A stretch of 64,000 nucleotides of DNA from Calothrix sp. FI2-JRJ7. GTDB taxonomy: Bacteria > Cyanobacteriota > Cyanobacteriia > Cyanobacteriales > Nostocaceae. The translations under genes were made by a program, and so were the position numbers. The DNA lies in the NCBI GenBank assembly GCA_019359675.1, contig JAHHGX010000065.1, positions 372,001-436,000 of the forward strand, in the 5' to 3' direction. A model generated the notes under the pieces. The model made no database searches. It was not told where the DNA came from and saw nothing but the letters and a program-made list of their open reading frames with translations. Each line of letters starts with the position of its first letter. Within the stretch, counting starts at the first letter, position 1. Shown in pieces: positions 26,489 to 35,166 of this stretch.

Positions 26489-26788
26489 TTATTCGGGAGA
26501 CCCTTGAATCATTGTCATCAAGCGGTCTAAAGTTTGTGTAAGCTGCGAAAGCTTTTGTAGAGAATCATCTTGAGTTTCAGCCAAAGTTTGCACTGCGTCG
26601 CACAATGCCAAAATTTGATATCCCTGTTGTTTAATTTGCTTTCCTTGCTCTTCAATCTGCCCGCTTAAATTTTCAACACGGTCTCCCAACCGCTCAATTG
26701 TCTCCGTAGTCGCAAGTACTGCTTCTCCGATTTGTTCGACAATCGACTCTAAACGACCAACTTTTACGTCAAATCCTACAGCAACCAT
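26489..26788 (-). CDS. Small coiled-coil protein (99 aa)
   Basis: Nearly continuous heptads (LESIVEQIGEAVLATTETIERL ... LSQLTQTLDRLMTMI), acidic, one Cys, no signal peptide. The IEEQGKQIKQQGYQI segment is typical of small cyanobacterial coiled-coil proteins of unknown role that sit near Uma2 or toxin-like genes; no such partner is adjacent. Stands alone 100 bases downstream of the preceding reverse-strand gene. Confidence 0.6.
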   Translation of the reverse strand: MVAVGFDVKVGRLESIVEQIGEAVLATTETIERLGDRVENLSGQIEEQGKQIKQQGYQILALCDAVQTLAETQDDSLQKLSQLTQTLDRLMTMIQGSPE

Positions 26789-27324
26789 TTTTTTAGCACC
26801 TCATCGATAGCACGAGCAGACAGCAATCGTAATTGCCTGTCCTGGAACATATAGTTATTCAGAATTTAAGTAGCAGTAAAATTTACTACCTAAATCCCAA
26901 ACTTAATCAAGATTTTATACAATAGTTTCTAATGTTTAACTTAAATTGACATAACAGTCAAATGTATACATTACACAAAGACGACTTTTTATCAGACATA
27001 TTGTAAATATTTAAGCTAAATAGGTATTTTACCCGTTACTTGCGTGTAATTTATACATTGGCGAATGAATTTATTACACGTAGTTTACTGGTAGTAAACT
27101 ATAGCACAACTCTCTCAAATATGCACAGCATAAAATATTTTTCATCCTTCATAAGATATACTAAATTTACTTTATATAAGATTTATAAAAAATCATCAGA
27201 AGCCCTATGCTGATGAAGATTCAGTGAATATACGGTTGATAGTAATTATATTTAGGAAAGACGAGTCTATAGTCTAATTAAGCTTACGTAGATATACGTT
27301 TTAATAAAAAAATTCGGCTTTACA
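26789..27324. other. Intergenic region upstream of the sugar transferase
   Basis: 536 AT-rich bases without coding potential. They contain a perfect 8-bp inverted repeat TAGTTTAC-TGGTA-GTAAACTA (27081-27101), possibly an operator, and a GTA-N8-TAC match at 26876-26889 that could bind NtcA but is not linked to a clear -10 box. Confidence 0.45.
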
Positions 27325-28002
27325 ATGTATCAAATACTATTTACAACCATAGTTCAGGGTGCAGCATCTGAAACTTGGGATAATCAAACTCAATACCACC
27401 CTTCGGTCAAGTCTAAATTTAAACGTTGTTTAGACATTGTGGGTAGCATAGTCGGGTTAGTTATTTTAAGTCTCGTATTCATACCTATAGCCATTGCGAT
27501 AAAATTTGACAGTCCCGGGCCTGTTTTCTTTGTACAGGAGCGTTATGGACTACATGGGAAGACATTTAAAATTCGCAAATTTCGCTCGATGGTAGTGGAA
27601 GCAGAACAGCTAAAGAACTTGGTTGAGAACGAAGCGAATGGATTATTTTTTAAAAACAAGAACGACTTTAGAGTCACAAAATTCGGTCGTTTTTTGCGAA
27701 GCACAAGTTTAGACGAGTTACCTCAGTTCTGGAACGTTTTAATGGGGGATATGAGCTTGGTTGGTACCCGTCCCCCAACAGCAGACGAAGTTATGAACTA
27801 TAGTCAGCATCACTGGCAGCGCTTAAATGTTAAACCAGGTCTGACAGGTGAGTGGCAAGTCAACGGTCGCTCTCAGGTCAAAGACTTTGAGGCAGTCGTC
27901 GATTTAGACTTACAGTATCAAAAGAAATGGTATCCGATGTACGACGTGTTAGTAATCGTTAAAACTATTTATGTCATCTTAGCCAAAGTCGGCGCCTTTT
28001 AA
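27325..28002 (+). CDS. Bacterial sugar transferase (undecaprenyl-phosphate glycosyl-1-phosphate transferase type)
   Basis: A 225-aa monotopic phosphoglycosyl transferase: one re-entrant hydrophobic segment (about 35-60, LDIVGSIVGLVILSLVFIPIAI), FVQERYGLHGKTFKIRKFRSM, the catalytic Asp-Glu LRSTSLDELPQFWNVLMGDMSLVGTRP, and PGLTGEWQVNGRS near the C terminus. It starts an exopolysaccharide or lipopolysaccharide repeat unit by placing a sugar-phosphate on undecaprenyl phosphate. It lacks the N-terminal CoA-binding/flippase-like half of longer WbaP enzymes. The gene stands alone, followed by a palindrome. Confidence 0.9.
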   Translation: MYQILFTTIVQGAASETWDNQTQYHPSVKSKFKRCLDIVGSIVGLVILSLVFIPIAIAIKFDSPGPVFFVQERYGLHGKTFKIRKFRSMVVEAEQLKNLVENEANGLFFKNKNDFRVTKFGRFLRSTSLDELPQFWNVLMGDMSLVGTRPPTADEVMNYSQHHWQRLNVKPGLTGEWQVNGRSQVKDFEAVVDLDLQYQKKWYPMYDVLVIVKTIYVILAKVGAF

Positions 28003-28007
28003 AACGT

Positions 28008-28037
28008 TGTAGAGACGCGATATATCGCGTCTCTACA
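28008..28037. repeat. 30-bp perfect palindrome, GTAGAGACG family
   Basis: Arms TGTAGAGACGCGATA / TATCGCGTCTCTACA. It lies between convergent 3' ends (sugar transferase stop 28002, DUF924 stop 28040), where it could terminate both. Confidence 0.75.
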
Positions 28038-28039
28038 TG

Positions 28040-28615
28040 CTAAAAACTCGACCCTGGTTTTTTCAAAAACTCTCTTTCTTCTGGAGTCGAAGCGCGCCCT
28101 AGAATGGCATTACGATGTGGAAAGCGTCCGAACCGCTCAATAACTTCCATGTGGCGAATAGCATATTCCACCGTGCTTTTACTATCAGGGTCATCACTGA
28201 GGTGTTTAAATAACTCTACACTACACCGCTGATGCTCTAAATTTTCGCTATGTTCAAAAGGTAGGTAGATGAACCAACGCGGAACCGGCAATAACGAACG
28301 GTCATAACCAAGTTTTACAGCATGTTGTGCTGCCGATAGAGCTTCCCAGTCCGTTGCAAAAGCGAATTGTGTTCCGCGAAATATATTGCGAGGAAACTGG
28401 TCGAGCAATAAGATTAACGCTAAACATGATTTTGGCGCCTCTTTCCACCCATCAAAATAGCCTAACGCTGCTTTCTCATAATCTTTTAGGAAGCGGGTTT
28501 TGATTTCGTTATCAAACTCCGCTTCGTTGGAAAACCAAACCTTTCTAGGTTTGCCGTAATCAGCATCAGTAGAATTACCGAACCAAAAGTTTAGAATTTC
28601 GTTTGCCTGAGACAT
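28040..28615 (-). CDS. DUF924 family protein
   Basis: A 191-aa TPR-like helical protein of the DUF924 family: ILNFWFGNSTDADYGKPRKVWF, LILLLDQFPRNIFRGTQFAFATDWEAL, FIYLPFEHSENLEHQRCSVELF and RFGRFPHRNAILGRASTPEEREFL are the conserved blocks. Biochemical role is unknown. Six bases separate it from the SRPBCC gene upstream, so the two are likely one operon. Confidence 0.9.
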   Translation of the reverse strand: MSQANEILNFWFGNSTDADYGKPRKVWFSNEAEFDNEIKTRFLKDYEKAALGYFDGWKEAPKSCLALILLLDQFPRNIFRGTQFAFATDWEALSAAQHAVKLGYDRSLLPVPRWFIYLPFEHSENLEHQRCSVELFKHLSDDPDSKSTVEYAIRHMEVIERFGRFPHRNAILGRASTPEEREFLKKPGSSF

Positions 28616-28621
28616 TCGTTC

Positions 28622-29179
28622 TTATTGACCTAACATAAGCACTTGTCGCATTTTACGCATATTAGCAGGCAATTCAAGGTTCATGGCTTGTTGAATTAAA
28701 ATTGATGGTACAGGAATTGTCGGTGTTGCCTGAACTGCGTATTTTAACAAGGTTCCATTACCAAAATCAGATAGCTCAAGATTTGCCGTAAAGTCATGGA
28801 AAGTACCCTTCTCTAATTTAAATTGGATACGCTGTCCTAATTCCTCTACTACATTCAGGTAAATTTCAACTTGGGCAGTCAAAAATAAAAACGCTTTTTG
28901 TGCTGCTTGATACAGACGTTTAACTTCGCCTCGTTGTATAATTTCGCTTTTTGTAACATCGGGGAAATATTGCACCCAGCGAGGATAATCTGTTAGTTGT
29001 TGCCATACTTGGTTTCGTTTCATTGGCAAATACATCCACGCTGTCACCGCTCCACCCCAAGCACTATGAGCAGAAGTTTCAACAAAAACCTCACCTTGTA
29101 GCATTTTCGCTTGCTTGTCAGGACTCCAAGCTGTGCCTTCGGTATATATCACTGAATCAGAAGTATGGGATATAAACAT
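28622..29179 (-). CDS. SRPBCC (polyketide cyclase/START-like) family protein
   Basis: A 185-aa single START-like domain: VTAWMYLPMKRNQVWQQLTDYPRWVQYFPDVTKSEII is the typical first strand and helix, followed by alternating strands (FKLEKGTFHDFTANLELSDFGNGTLLKYAVQATP) and the long C-terminal helix. It probably binds a hydrophobic ligand or helps assemble a membrane complex; ligand unknown. ATG 29179 is used; GTG 29194 would leave no room for the GAGGA ribosome-binding site. Confidence 0.82.
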   Translation of the reverse strand: MFISHTSDSVIYTEGTAWSPDKQAKMLQGEVFVETSAHSAWGGAVTAWMYLPMKRNQVWQQLTDYPRWVQYFPDVTKSEIIQRGEVKRLYQAAQKAFLFLTAQVEIYLNVVEELGQRIQFKLEKGTFHDFTANLELSDFGNGTLLKYAVQATPTIPVPSILIQQAMNLELPANMRKMRQVLMLGQ

Positions 29180-29194
29180 AATATTTTCAATCAC

Positions 29195-29658
29195 TCCTCA
29201 ACACATTTACTACGAAAGCGCATACAAACACAGAAATTTGGACAAGACTTTAAAATTGGAACGTGAATTCTAGTTAACCCACTAGTTCTCATTCCACTAC
29301 ATTATCTAAATTGTCCGGAAATGGTTCTTTGTTGCCATATTATTCCCCAAAATTCACCAAAAATATGTTTTTTTTATCAACAGTATGTTTTTTATGTAAA
29401 AATACTGAAGCATTTATTGAAATAAGCAACATCAAATGTAGTTAGCTGCTAATAGAGACGTTACAATAGCACAAAAAGTATAACGAATGCGTCTTGTCTT
29501 AAGAGTTGCCTAACGTCTGAAATCTCCAATTCTATAGATAAAGAGCGTTCAGGCGCCATATCAAGTCCAAAACAACGTTAGCTTATCGTTAATGAAAACA
29601 AAAACCAAGATAACTATTTATACTTCATCAAATCTTTATAGTAGTTGGAGAAACCTAA
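29195..29658. other. Intergenic region without recognised gene
   Basis: 464 AT-rich bases between divergent genes. One GGCGCC at about 29552 and a short poly-T hairpin near 29380 are visible; nothing codes. Confidence 0.4.
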
Positions 29659-29862
29659 ATGTCACAGTCTTCTAAATTAAACCGTTTATTAACGCAAGCA
29701 TTTGGAATGTTTTTTGGTATAGCTCTTGCCGTCTGGATACTGCGAGGACTTGGCGTTGGAATTTTAGCTGCCATCCCAGGAGGAATTATTTGGCTGCTAC
29801 TTGGACTCGCAATTGTATTCGCTATTCTTGCTTACGTACAAAAAACTTGGTGGCGCTTCTAG
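29659..29862 (+). CDS. Small membrane protein (67 aa)
   Basis: Two hydrophobic helices: FGMFFGIALAVWILRGLGVGI and IPGGIIWLLLGLAIVFAILAYV, ending KTWWRF. ATG 29659 has GGAG about 9 bases upstream. No conserved motif; function unknown. Its stop is directly followed by the TnpB relic, so it flanks a former insertion site. Confidence 0.65.
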   Translation: MSQSSKLNRLLTQAFGMFFGIALAVWILRGLGVGILAAIPGGIIWLLLGLAIVFAILAYVQKTWWRF

Positions 29863-30081
29863 GCAACGGATATGACGAATGTAACGGATGTAGAATAGGC
29901 GCCTCAAACGACGGAGTATCTAATAAACGTATTCATGAAACAACAGGGTTATCATCCAGGCAAATTAGCTATACTTCGATCCGGTTATTGTGTTCATAGT
30001 GGATTAAACGCTGCAAGAAACATTGGAATGCGTTTTTATCAGCGTTACAGTAATGCAAAGCTTGTCCTTGTAAAGGGATAA
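29863..30081 (+). mobile_element. Relic of an IS200/IS605-type TnpB C terminus (zinc ribbon), frameshifted
   Basis: One frame reads GYDECNGCRIGASNDGVSNK and then HETTGLSSRQISYTSIR. The next frame takes over as GYCVHSGLNAARNIGMRF and YQRYSNAKLVLVKG, ending at TAA 30079-30081. The CxxC ... C-G-Y-x-x-H-x-x-x-N-A-A-x-N-I pattern is the zinc ribbon and final RuvC piece of TnpB-like proteins. No upstream part of the nuclease remains. The assignment is by motif only. Confidence 0.5.
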
Positions 30082-30340
30082 GTCAAACGAGTCGCTACAC
30101 GCAACGCCGTTTGTGCCCATGTGTAGAGGGCAGACAACTTTCCTACTATATAGCTGATTGCCATTTACTGAGAATGGTCTATTGATGAGTTTATCTATGA
30201 AGGAGAAGATGCTCTGATCAGCCGGACAGAGGAGAACCGAAAATGTAAGGATATTAGGGAAAGTCCAATAAATACCGAAATCCGCCTACACTAGATACGA
30301 TGGAGGGTTATCAGCAGGTATACAGTATGACCCTTTTTGT
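30082..30340 (+). ncRNA. Possible structured RNA ending in a terminator, downstream of the TnpB relic
   Basis: No ORF is present. Short hairpins are CAAACG/CGTTTG (30084-30113), GCCC/GGGC (30115-30131) and CCATT/AATGG (30161-30177). A terminator-like GGGTTAT/ATGACCC stem (30305-30333) plus TTTTT closes the region. It could be the remnant of an element right end with guide RNA, or an unrelated leader. No known RNA family was recognised. Confidence 0.3.
30305..30338 (+). terminator. Rho-independent terminator upstream of the hybrid kinase
   Basis: GGGTTAT (30305-30311) pairs with ATGACCC (30327-30333, one T-G pair) around a 15-base loop, followed by TTTTT. There is no gene immediately before it, which suggests a non-coding transcript. 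Confidence 0.5.
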
Positions 30341-30434
30341 TGTATTATTTAGGATACATATCTTAACAATAGTATACATTTATCAGAAAAGTTGATACTT
30401 GAATTTTCGCACGTCAGGTACAAGTGTTATCTTG

Positions 30435-33419
30435 ATGCTCATGAATAAAAACTTTATAAAAATCTTATTGGTTGTAAGCGAGCAGAAAGATGTCGCTTTA
30501 CCAATTAATTTTATCCAAGAAGAGAATTTAGACATCCAAATCGCGACTTCAACTCAAGAAGCTATCACAGCAATTGTCTCACCTCCAGATTTAATAGTGT
30601 TGGACGTGACAACAGATAACATAGATGAAGTTAAAATATATAATTATTTAAAAAATTTAAAAGATTTAAAAGATAAATCCAAAGAAAATTTACTTGCTGA
30701 AATTGCAATTATTTTTATTACAGACATTAATCGTAATTTTTCGTTTATAAGTAATATTGATGTTAATAATTTAAATTTTGATTATTTAAAAAAACCGTTT
30801 ACACAAGATGAATTATTAGTTAGACTCCGGCAGCATTTGCGAATTATTAAATTAGAAAATAATTTAGATATAAAAAAACAACAGTTATGTACTGAGCGCG
30901 AAATAAAATCGATTGCAGCGCAGTTGGAAATTGAGCAAAAAACTTTAGAGCGTACACTGGCAATTCATGAAGCACGCTTGGATGCTTTTTTTAATAATGC
31001 TCCTGTTGGTCAGTGTATTGTAGACGAGCAAATGCGCTTTGTGCAGGTTAACGAGTTGTTAGCGCAGATGAATGGATTAAGCATCGAAGCACATAATGGT
31101 AAGTCTATATACGAAGTTTTTCCGGCTCTTGCATCTGTAATTGAACCGATTTATCGACGAGTATTAGAAACGGGAGAACCAGTTCTCTGCCAAGAAATAA
31201 GTGCTTACTCTTCTGACGAACGAAATTCTTTGCGCCATTTTTTAACTTCTTATTTTGCTATTCAAGGTTCAGACGGGCGCCCTAGTAATGTCGGCACAGT
31301 GGTTGTAGAAATCACAAACCTCAAACGCGCAGAAGCTGCTTTACGCTCTGCTGCTGAACGCGAGCGCGCCATTACACAAGCAATTCAACGGATGCGGCAA
31401 ACGCTCGATTTAGAAACAATATTTACCGCTACAACTGAGCAATTACGTCAAGTTATTAACTGTGACCGCGTTGTTGTTTATCGATTTAATCCTGACTGGA
31501 GTGGCGAATTCGTCGCTGAGTCCGTCGGTTCCGGTTGGGTTTCACTTATAGAAGAACATAATACCAACCCCAACTTTACTAACGGCGCCCTTAATGCGGA
31601 TACTTGTGTAGTAGAAAAAATGAACAGTAACGATAATCAAGTTATCGATACTTATCTCCAAATAACGAGAGGAGGAGCATATAATCGTGGCGCCAGCTTT
31701 CTATGTGTTAGCGATATTTACAACGTAGGATTTGAGGACTGTTATATTAAACTGCTAGAACGATTTCAAGCCAAAGCATATATTACCGTGCCCATCTTTT
31801 GCAGCAGCAAACTCTGGGGATTGCTTGGTAGTTATCAAAACAGCAGTTCGCGTTCTTGGGAAAGGGGAGAAATTAATATTGTAGTTCAAATTGGCAACCA
31901 ACTTGGTGTCGCACTTCAACAAGCAGAACTATTAGCACAAACACAACTTCAATCGCAAGCACTACAACAAGCTGCCGTCGCTGCTGATGCTGCCAACCGC
32001 TCGAAAAGCGAATTCCTAGCTTCGATGAGTCATGAGCTACGAACTCCACTCAATGCCATCTTAGGATTTACGCAGCTAATGAGTCACGATAATGATTTAT
32101 CTGAAGAACATCAGCAAAACCTCAGCATTATTAACAAAGCAGGTGAACATCTCCTCAACCTTATTAACGACATTTTAGAAATGTCAAAAATTGAAGCGGG
32201 TCAAAGCCACCTTAACATCACTAGCTTTGATTTAATTAGCTTACTCGACACTCTCAAAGAAATGTTGCTATTCCGTGCAACAGCCAAAGGTTTAATGCTG
32301 ACATTTGAATACGAAAGCAATATCCCTCAATATATTCAAACCGATGCTAGTAAACTTCGCCAAGTTCTATTAAATCTTTTAGGTAACGCAATTAAATTTA
32401 CAAGTAATGGTAGCGTTAAGCTGCGCGTATGTATAAGACAAAGCAGACAAGGAGACACTCAATACCTTGTGTTTGAAGTTAAAGATACAGGACCCGGTAT
32501 TTCTCCAAAAGAAATTGGGTTAGTTTTTGAAGCATTTGGACAAACTGAAACTGGTAGAAAATCGCAGCAAGGAACTGGGTTAGGTTTAGCAATTAGTCGT
32601 AAATACGTCAAAATGATGGGAGGTGATATTATACTTAATAGTACTTTAAACGTAGGTAGTACATTTACTTTTGATATTGAAATGTTACCTGCCTTACAAG
32701 ATGACATTTCCACAAATTCCTTTACCAATCAAATCATCAGTTTGGTGCCCGACCAACCGACTTACCGTATTCTAGTTGTAGATGATGCTGAAGATAGCCG
32801 TATATTTATCGTAAAACTACTGAGCTTAATTGGTTTTGCAGTGAAAGAAGCAGTAAACGGAAGAGAAGCGATATCAATATGGAACGAATGGCAACCAAAC
32901 CTAATTTTAATGGATTTGCGAATGCCAATGATGGATGGTTACGCCGCAACGCGAGAAATTAAACTGCGTGACTTAGAAAAACACTCCTCTCCATTAAATC
33001 GCACAGTCATCATAGCGCTTACAGCCAACGTTTTTTCTGAACAGCGTCACGCAATCCTCGAAGCTGGGTGTGACGACTTTATTAACAAACCTTTTCGCGA
33101 AGAATTTCTCCTCGAAAAAATTAGACAGCATCTCAAGGTGGAATATATATATAAAGATGCAACGAGTCAAACTAGCGAAGCTCAATATCCCCACACTCTA
33201 TCCGATACTCAAGTAGTTAAAATATTGTCCAAGCAACCGCGTGCATGGGTAGAACATTTATATCATGTTGCCGCTAGTTGTAGCGATAACCTCATTTTCG
33301 ACTTACTCAAACAAATATCCACACCACATGTTTCGTTACACAACTTCTTACAAGATTTAGCGACTAGTTATAACTTTGAGAAAATTATGGAATTAGCAAA
33401 TTTAGCTTTGAACTCGTAG
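30435..33419 (+). CDS. Hybrid sensor histidine kinase/response regulator (REC-PAS-GAF-HisKA-HATPase-REC)
   Basis: About 994 aa. Domains in order: N-terminal receiver (residues ~8-140; Asp in LIVLDVTTDN, Lys in FDYLKKPFT), coiled linker, PAS (~180-310, FFNNAPVGQCIVDEQMRFVQVNELLAQMNG), GAF of the cyanobacterial type (~330-510, DCDRVVVYRFNPDWSGEFVAESVG; no chromophore Cys context typical of phytochromes was identified), HisKA (His in MSHELRTPLNAILGF, ~535), HATPase (LLNLLGNAIKFT, DTGPGISPKE, GTGLGLAISRKYV), and a C-terminal receiver (ILVVDDAEDSRIF, LILMDLRMPMMDG, INKPFREE). A ~90-residue helical tail follows. Start ATG 30435 or 30441; TTG 30399 rejected. Signal unknown. Confidence 0.9.
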   Translation: MLMNKNFIKILLVVSEQKDVALPINFIQEENLDIQIATSTQEAITAIVSPPDLIVLDVTTDNIDEVKIYNYLKNLKDLKDKSKENLLAEIAIIFITDINRNFSFISNIDVNNLNFDYLKKPFTQDELLVRLRQHLRIIKLENNLDIKKQQLCTEREIKSIAAQLEIEQKTLERTLAIHEARLDAFFNNAPVGQCIVDEQMRFVQVNELLAQMNGLSIEAHNGKSIYEVFPALASVIEPIYRRVLETGEPVLCQEISAYSSDERNSLRHFLTSYFAIQGSDGRPSNVGTVVVEITNLKRAEAALRSAAERERAITQAIQRMRQTLDLETIFTATTEQLRQVINCDRVVVYRFNPDWSGEFVAESVGSGWVSLIEEHNTNPNFTNGALNADTCVVEKMNSNDNQVIDTYLQITRGGAYNRGASFLCVSDIYNVGFEDCYIKLLERFQAKAYITVPIFCSSKLWGLLGSYQNSSSRSWERGEINIVVQIGNQLGVALQQAELLAQTQLQSQALQQAAVAADAANRSKSEFLASMSHELRTPLNAILGFTQLMSHDNDLSEEHQQNLSIINKAGEHLLNLINDILEMSKIEAGQSHLNITSFDLISLLDTLKEMLLFRATAKGLMLTFEYESNIPQYIQTDASKLRQVLLNLLGNAIKFTSNGSVKLRVCIRQSRQGDTQYLVFEVKDTGPGISPKEIGLVFEAFGQTETGRKSQQGTGLGLAISRKYVKMMGGDIILNSTLNVGSTFTFDIEMLPALQDDISTNSFTNQIISLVPDQPTYRILVVDDAEDSRIFIVKLLSLIGFAVKEAVNGREAISIWNEWQPNLILMDLRMPMMDGYAATREIKLRDLEKHSSPLNRTVIIALTANVFSEQRHAILEAGCDDFINKPFREEFLLEKIRQHLKVEYIYKDATSQTSEAQYPHTLSDTQVVKILSKQPRAWVEHLYHVAASCSDNLIFDLLKQISTPHVSLHNFLQDLATSYNFEKIMELANLALNS

Positions 33420-33493
33420 CAAAGGCCGGAAAGCCTGTGTAATAAAAGTAATTATTTTTACTACATAGACGCAGACTACACAGAGAGAATATT

Positions 33494-33539
33494 TTCCTAG
33501 AGGATATATTTACATCCAACTTATCCTCTAGGAATTTTG
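33494..33539 (+). terminator. Rho-independent terminator of the hybrid kinase gene
   Basis: TTCCTAGAGGATA (33494-33506) and TATCCTCTAGGAA (33522-33534) are perfect 13-bp arms with a 15-base loop, followed by TTTTGG. Confidence 0.7.
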
Positions 33540-33691
33540 GCGCCATCTCTGTATACCCGTGGTGAAAATCATTACCATTACCACTTTGAACAATTAAATA
33601 TTTTTATATAAGTCAACTGCATAAGCGTGATACTTCCACAACTATATAATTAGTGTATTTACATATTGGGCAAATGCCAGGAGCAGGTGTA

Positions 33692-35143
33692 ATGAAGGGT
33701 GCTTCACCAAGATACTGGAAAATATACCGAATCAATCCAACACGGACTCATAATGGTTATGAGCATTCTGTTGTTTCTGCTGCCCAAGCATTTTTGCAAC
33801 AAAGCATTTCTGAATCTGAGGATATACAATCAGCACTGCTAGCATGTTTCTATGCTCCAGCTAGTGATGTTAAAAGTCGCGCTTATGCTGGGTTGTGCTT
33901 ACGGTGCTTTGTCTCAGAACCCATATTAAAAGCTTGTAAAAAAATTCATAATCTTTTTGCTAGCAATAAAAGTTTTACATATCAAGACTTATTGGGTTTT
34001 GTTTTGAATGATGACGGTCAAAGTTTGGTAATTACAGATGATGACCGCAAAGCACAACTCGTTGTTAATAGCGAAGGAAAAACGGACATAGCTAAGTATC
34101 AATTTTTTACAGTCAAAGTCTTACAAACGTTTAAAAGCGATTTGCGTGTGCGTTTATCGTTAGAAAACTGGGCTTACTTGCAAACGAAGCAAAATCCTGA
34201 AGTTAAAGACTTTTTATCGGAGTTTGGCTTTAAAAATTTGAGTGACTGGGCACTTTTAAACCGTGTTCGACCCAAGCAAATAGAACGATTATCAAAACAA
34301 GACGCAAATCTTGTTGAAGTTTTTCATTCTTGTTACCGTCGCGACCGAATACAACAACGTAAACAAAACCGCTCATTCGGCGCCAAATGTCCTGACCCTA
34401 GTGAGTGCCAACTTCAAGAAATGCTAGCGTTACTGCAAAAACGCGGTAATAGTGCAGTGATTAATAATACTAAAGAATTAATCAAAGCACTTAAATATGT
34501 GGCAATACAACTGCGGCAATACGACATTTGGAGTTACCGCGAGTCACTAGAAATTCAAGACCCAGAAACAGGAAGCTATGTAACAAGGACAGATTTAACA
34601 TACAACTCAACTAGCGAAGTCGATGTAGAGCAAAATGAAATATTAGAGTTCTTACACTCTCAACTCGAAATGGCTTTAATTAACAGTATTGAGCAAGAAG
34701 TCGAAAGTAGCATCTTAAGATTACAGAAAAGTAAAAAATATGCTCCTTTTGCTGCAAAGTTTATTCCTGGTTTACAGCTATACTATCAAGAGGGAAAATC
34801 GCTCAAAGAAATTACCGATATTTTACAAATGTCGAGTTGGGACCAAGCACGTCGTGTGTTTAACCCTGGTGAACTATTGGCAAAAGTCCGTTCAAAAACA
34901 GTTGAACAGCTACTCGACAGTATTTTAAACAAAGCATGTGAATTAGGTCTAACGAATTTGCCTCCTGCACCCGACTATCTCAAAACTTTAGCAGAACAAA
35001 TCGAATTGTTTGCCGATGAGGAAGTATTTCAAAGCGCAGCAGAAGAAATTCGCGCAGGTAAAAATCGTGTGATGAATAGTCGCTACGCTCATTTTTTGTG
35101 TCAAAATTTACAGCTTGCGTCAGTTATTTCAGTTGCATCATAA
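33692..35143 (+). CDS. Sigma-like conserved cyanobacterial protein (483 aa), CHAT-associated
   Basis: Helical protein without membrane segments. The C-terminal part (about 350-430) carries a helix-turn-helix resembling sigma region 4: PGLQLYYQEGKSLKEITDILQMSSWDQARRV, followed by FNPGELLAKVRSKTVEQLL. The middle part has FGFKNLSDWALLNRVRPKQIERL and an acidic segment with IWSYRESLEIQDPETG. I recognise this as a conserved cyanobacterial family found with DUF1822 and CHAT genes, not a canonical sigma factor. ATG 33692 has AGGAG 8 bases upstream; GTG 33653 and ATG 33674 are less likely. It lies 23 bases before the DUF1822 gene, so they are cotranscribed. DNA or RNA-polymerase binding is inference. 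Confidence 0.72.
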   Translation: MKGASPRYWKIYRINPTRTHNGYEHSVVSAAQAFLQQSISESEDIQSALLACFYAPASDVKSRAYAGLCLRCFVSEPILKACKKIHNLFASNKSFTYQDLLGFVLNDDGQSLVITDDDRKAQLVVNSEGKTDIAKYQFFTVKVLQTFKSDLRVRLSLENWAYLQTKQNPEVKDFLSEFGFKNLSDWALLNRVRPKQIERLSKQDANLVEVFHSCYRRDRIQQRKQNRSFGAKCPDPSECQLQEMLALLQKRGNSAVINNTKELIKALKYVAIQLRQYDIWSYRESLEIQDPETGSYVTRTDLTYNSTSEVDVEQNEILEFLHSQLEMALINSIEQEVESSILRLQKSKKYAPFAAKFIPGLQLYYQEGKSLKEITDILQMSSWDQARRVFNPGELLAKVRSKTVEQLLDSILNKACELGLTNLPPAPDYLKTLAEQIELFADEEVFQSAAEEIRAGKNRVMNSRYAHFLCQNLQLASVISVAS

Positions 35144-35166
35144 TTTATTCCATAGGAGTTTCATAA

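Noticed and set aside
34740-34928. Small ORF inside the sigma-like gene
   Set aside because: It is a shifted-frame shadow of the well-supported 483-aa gene.
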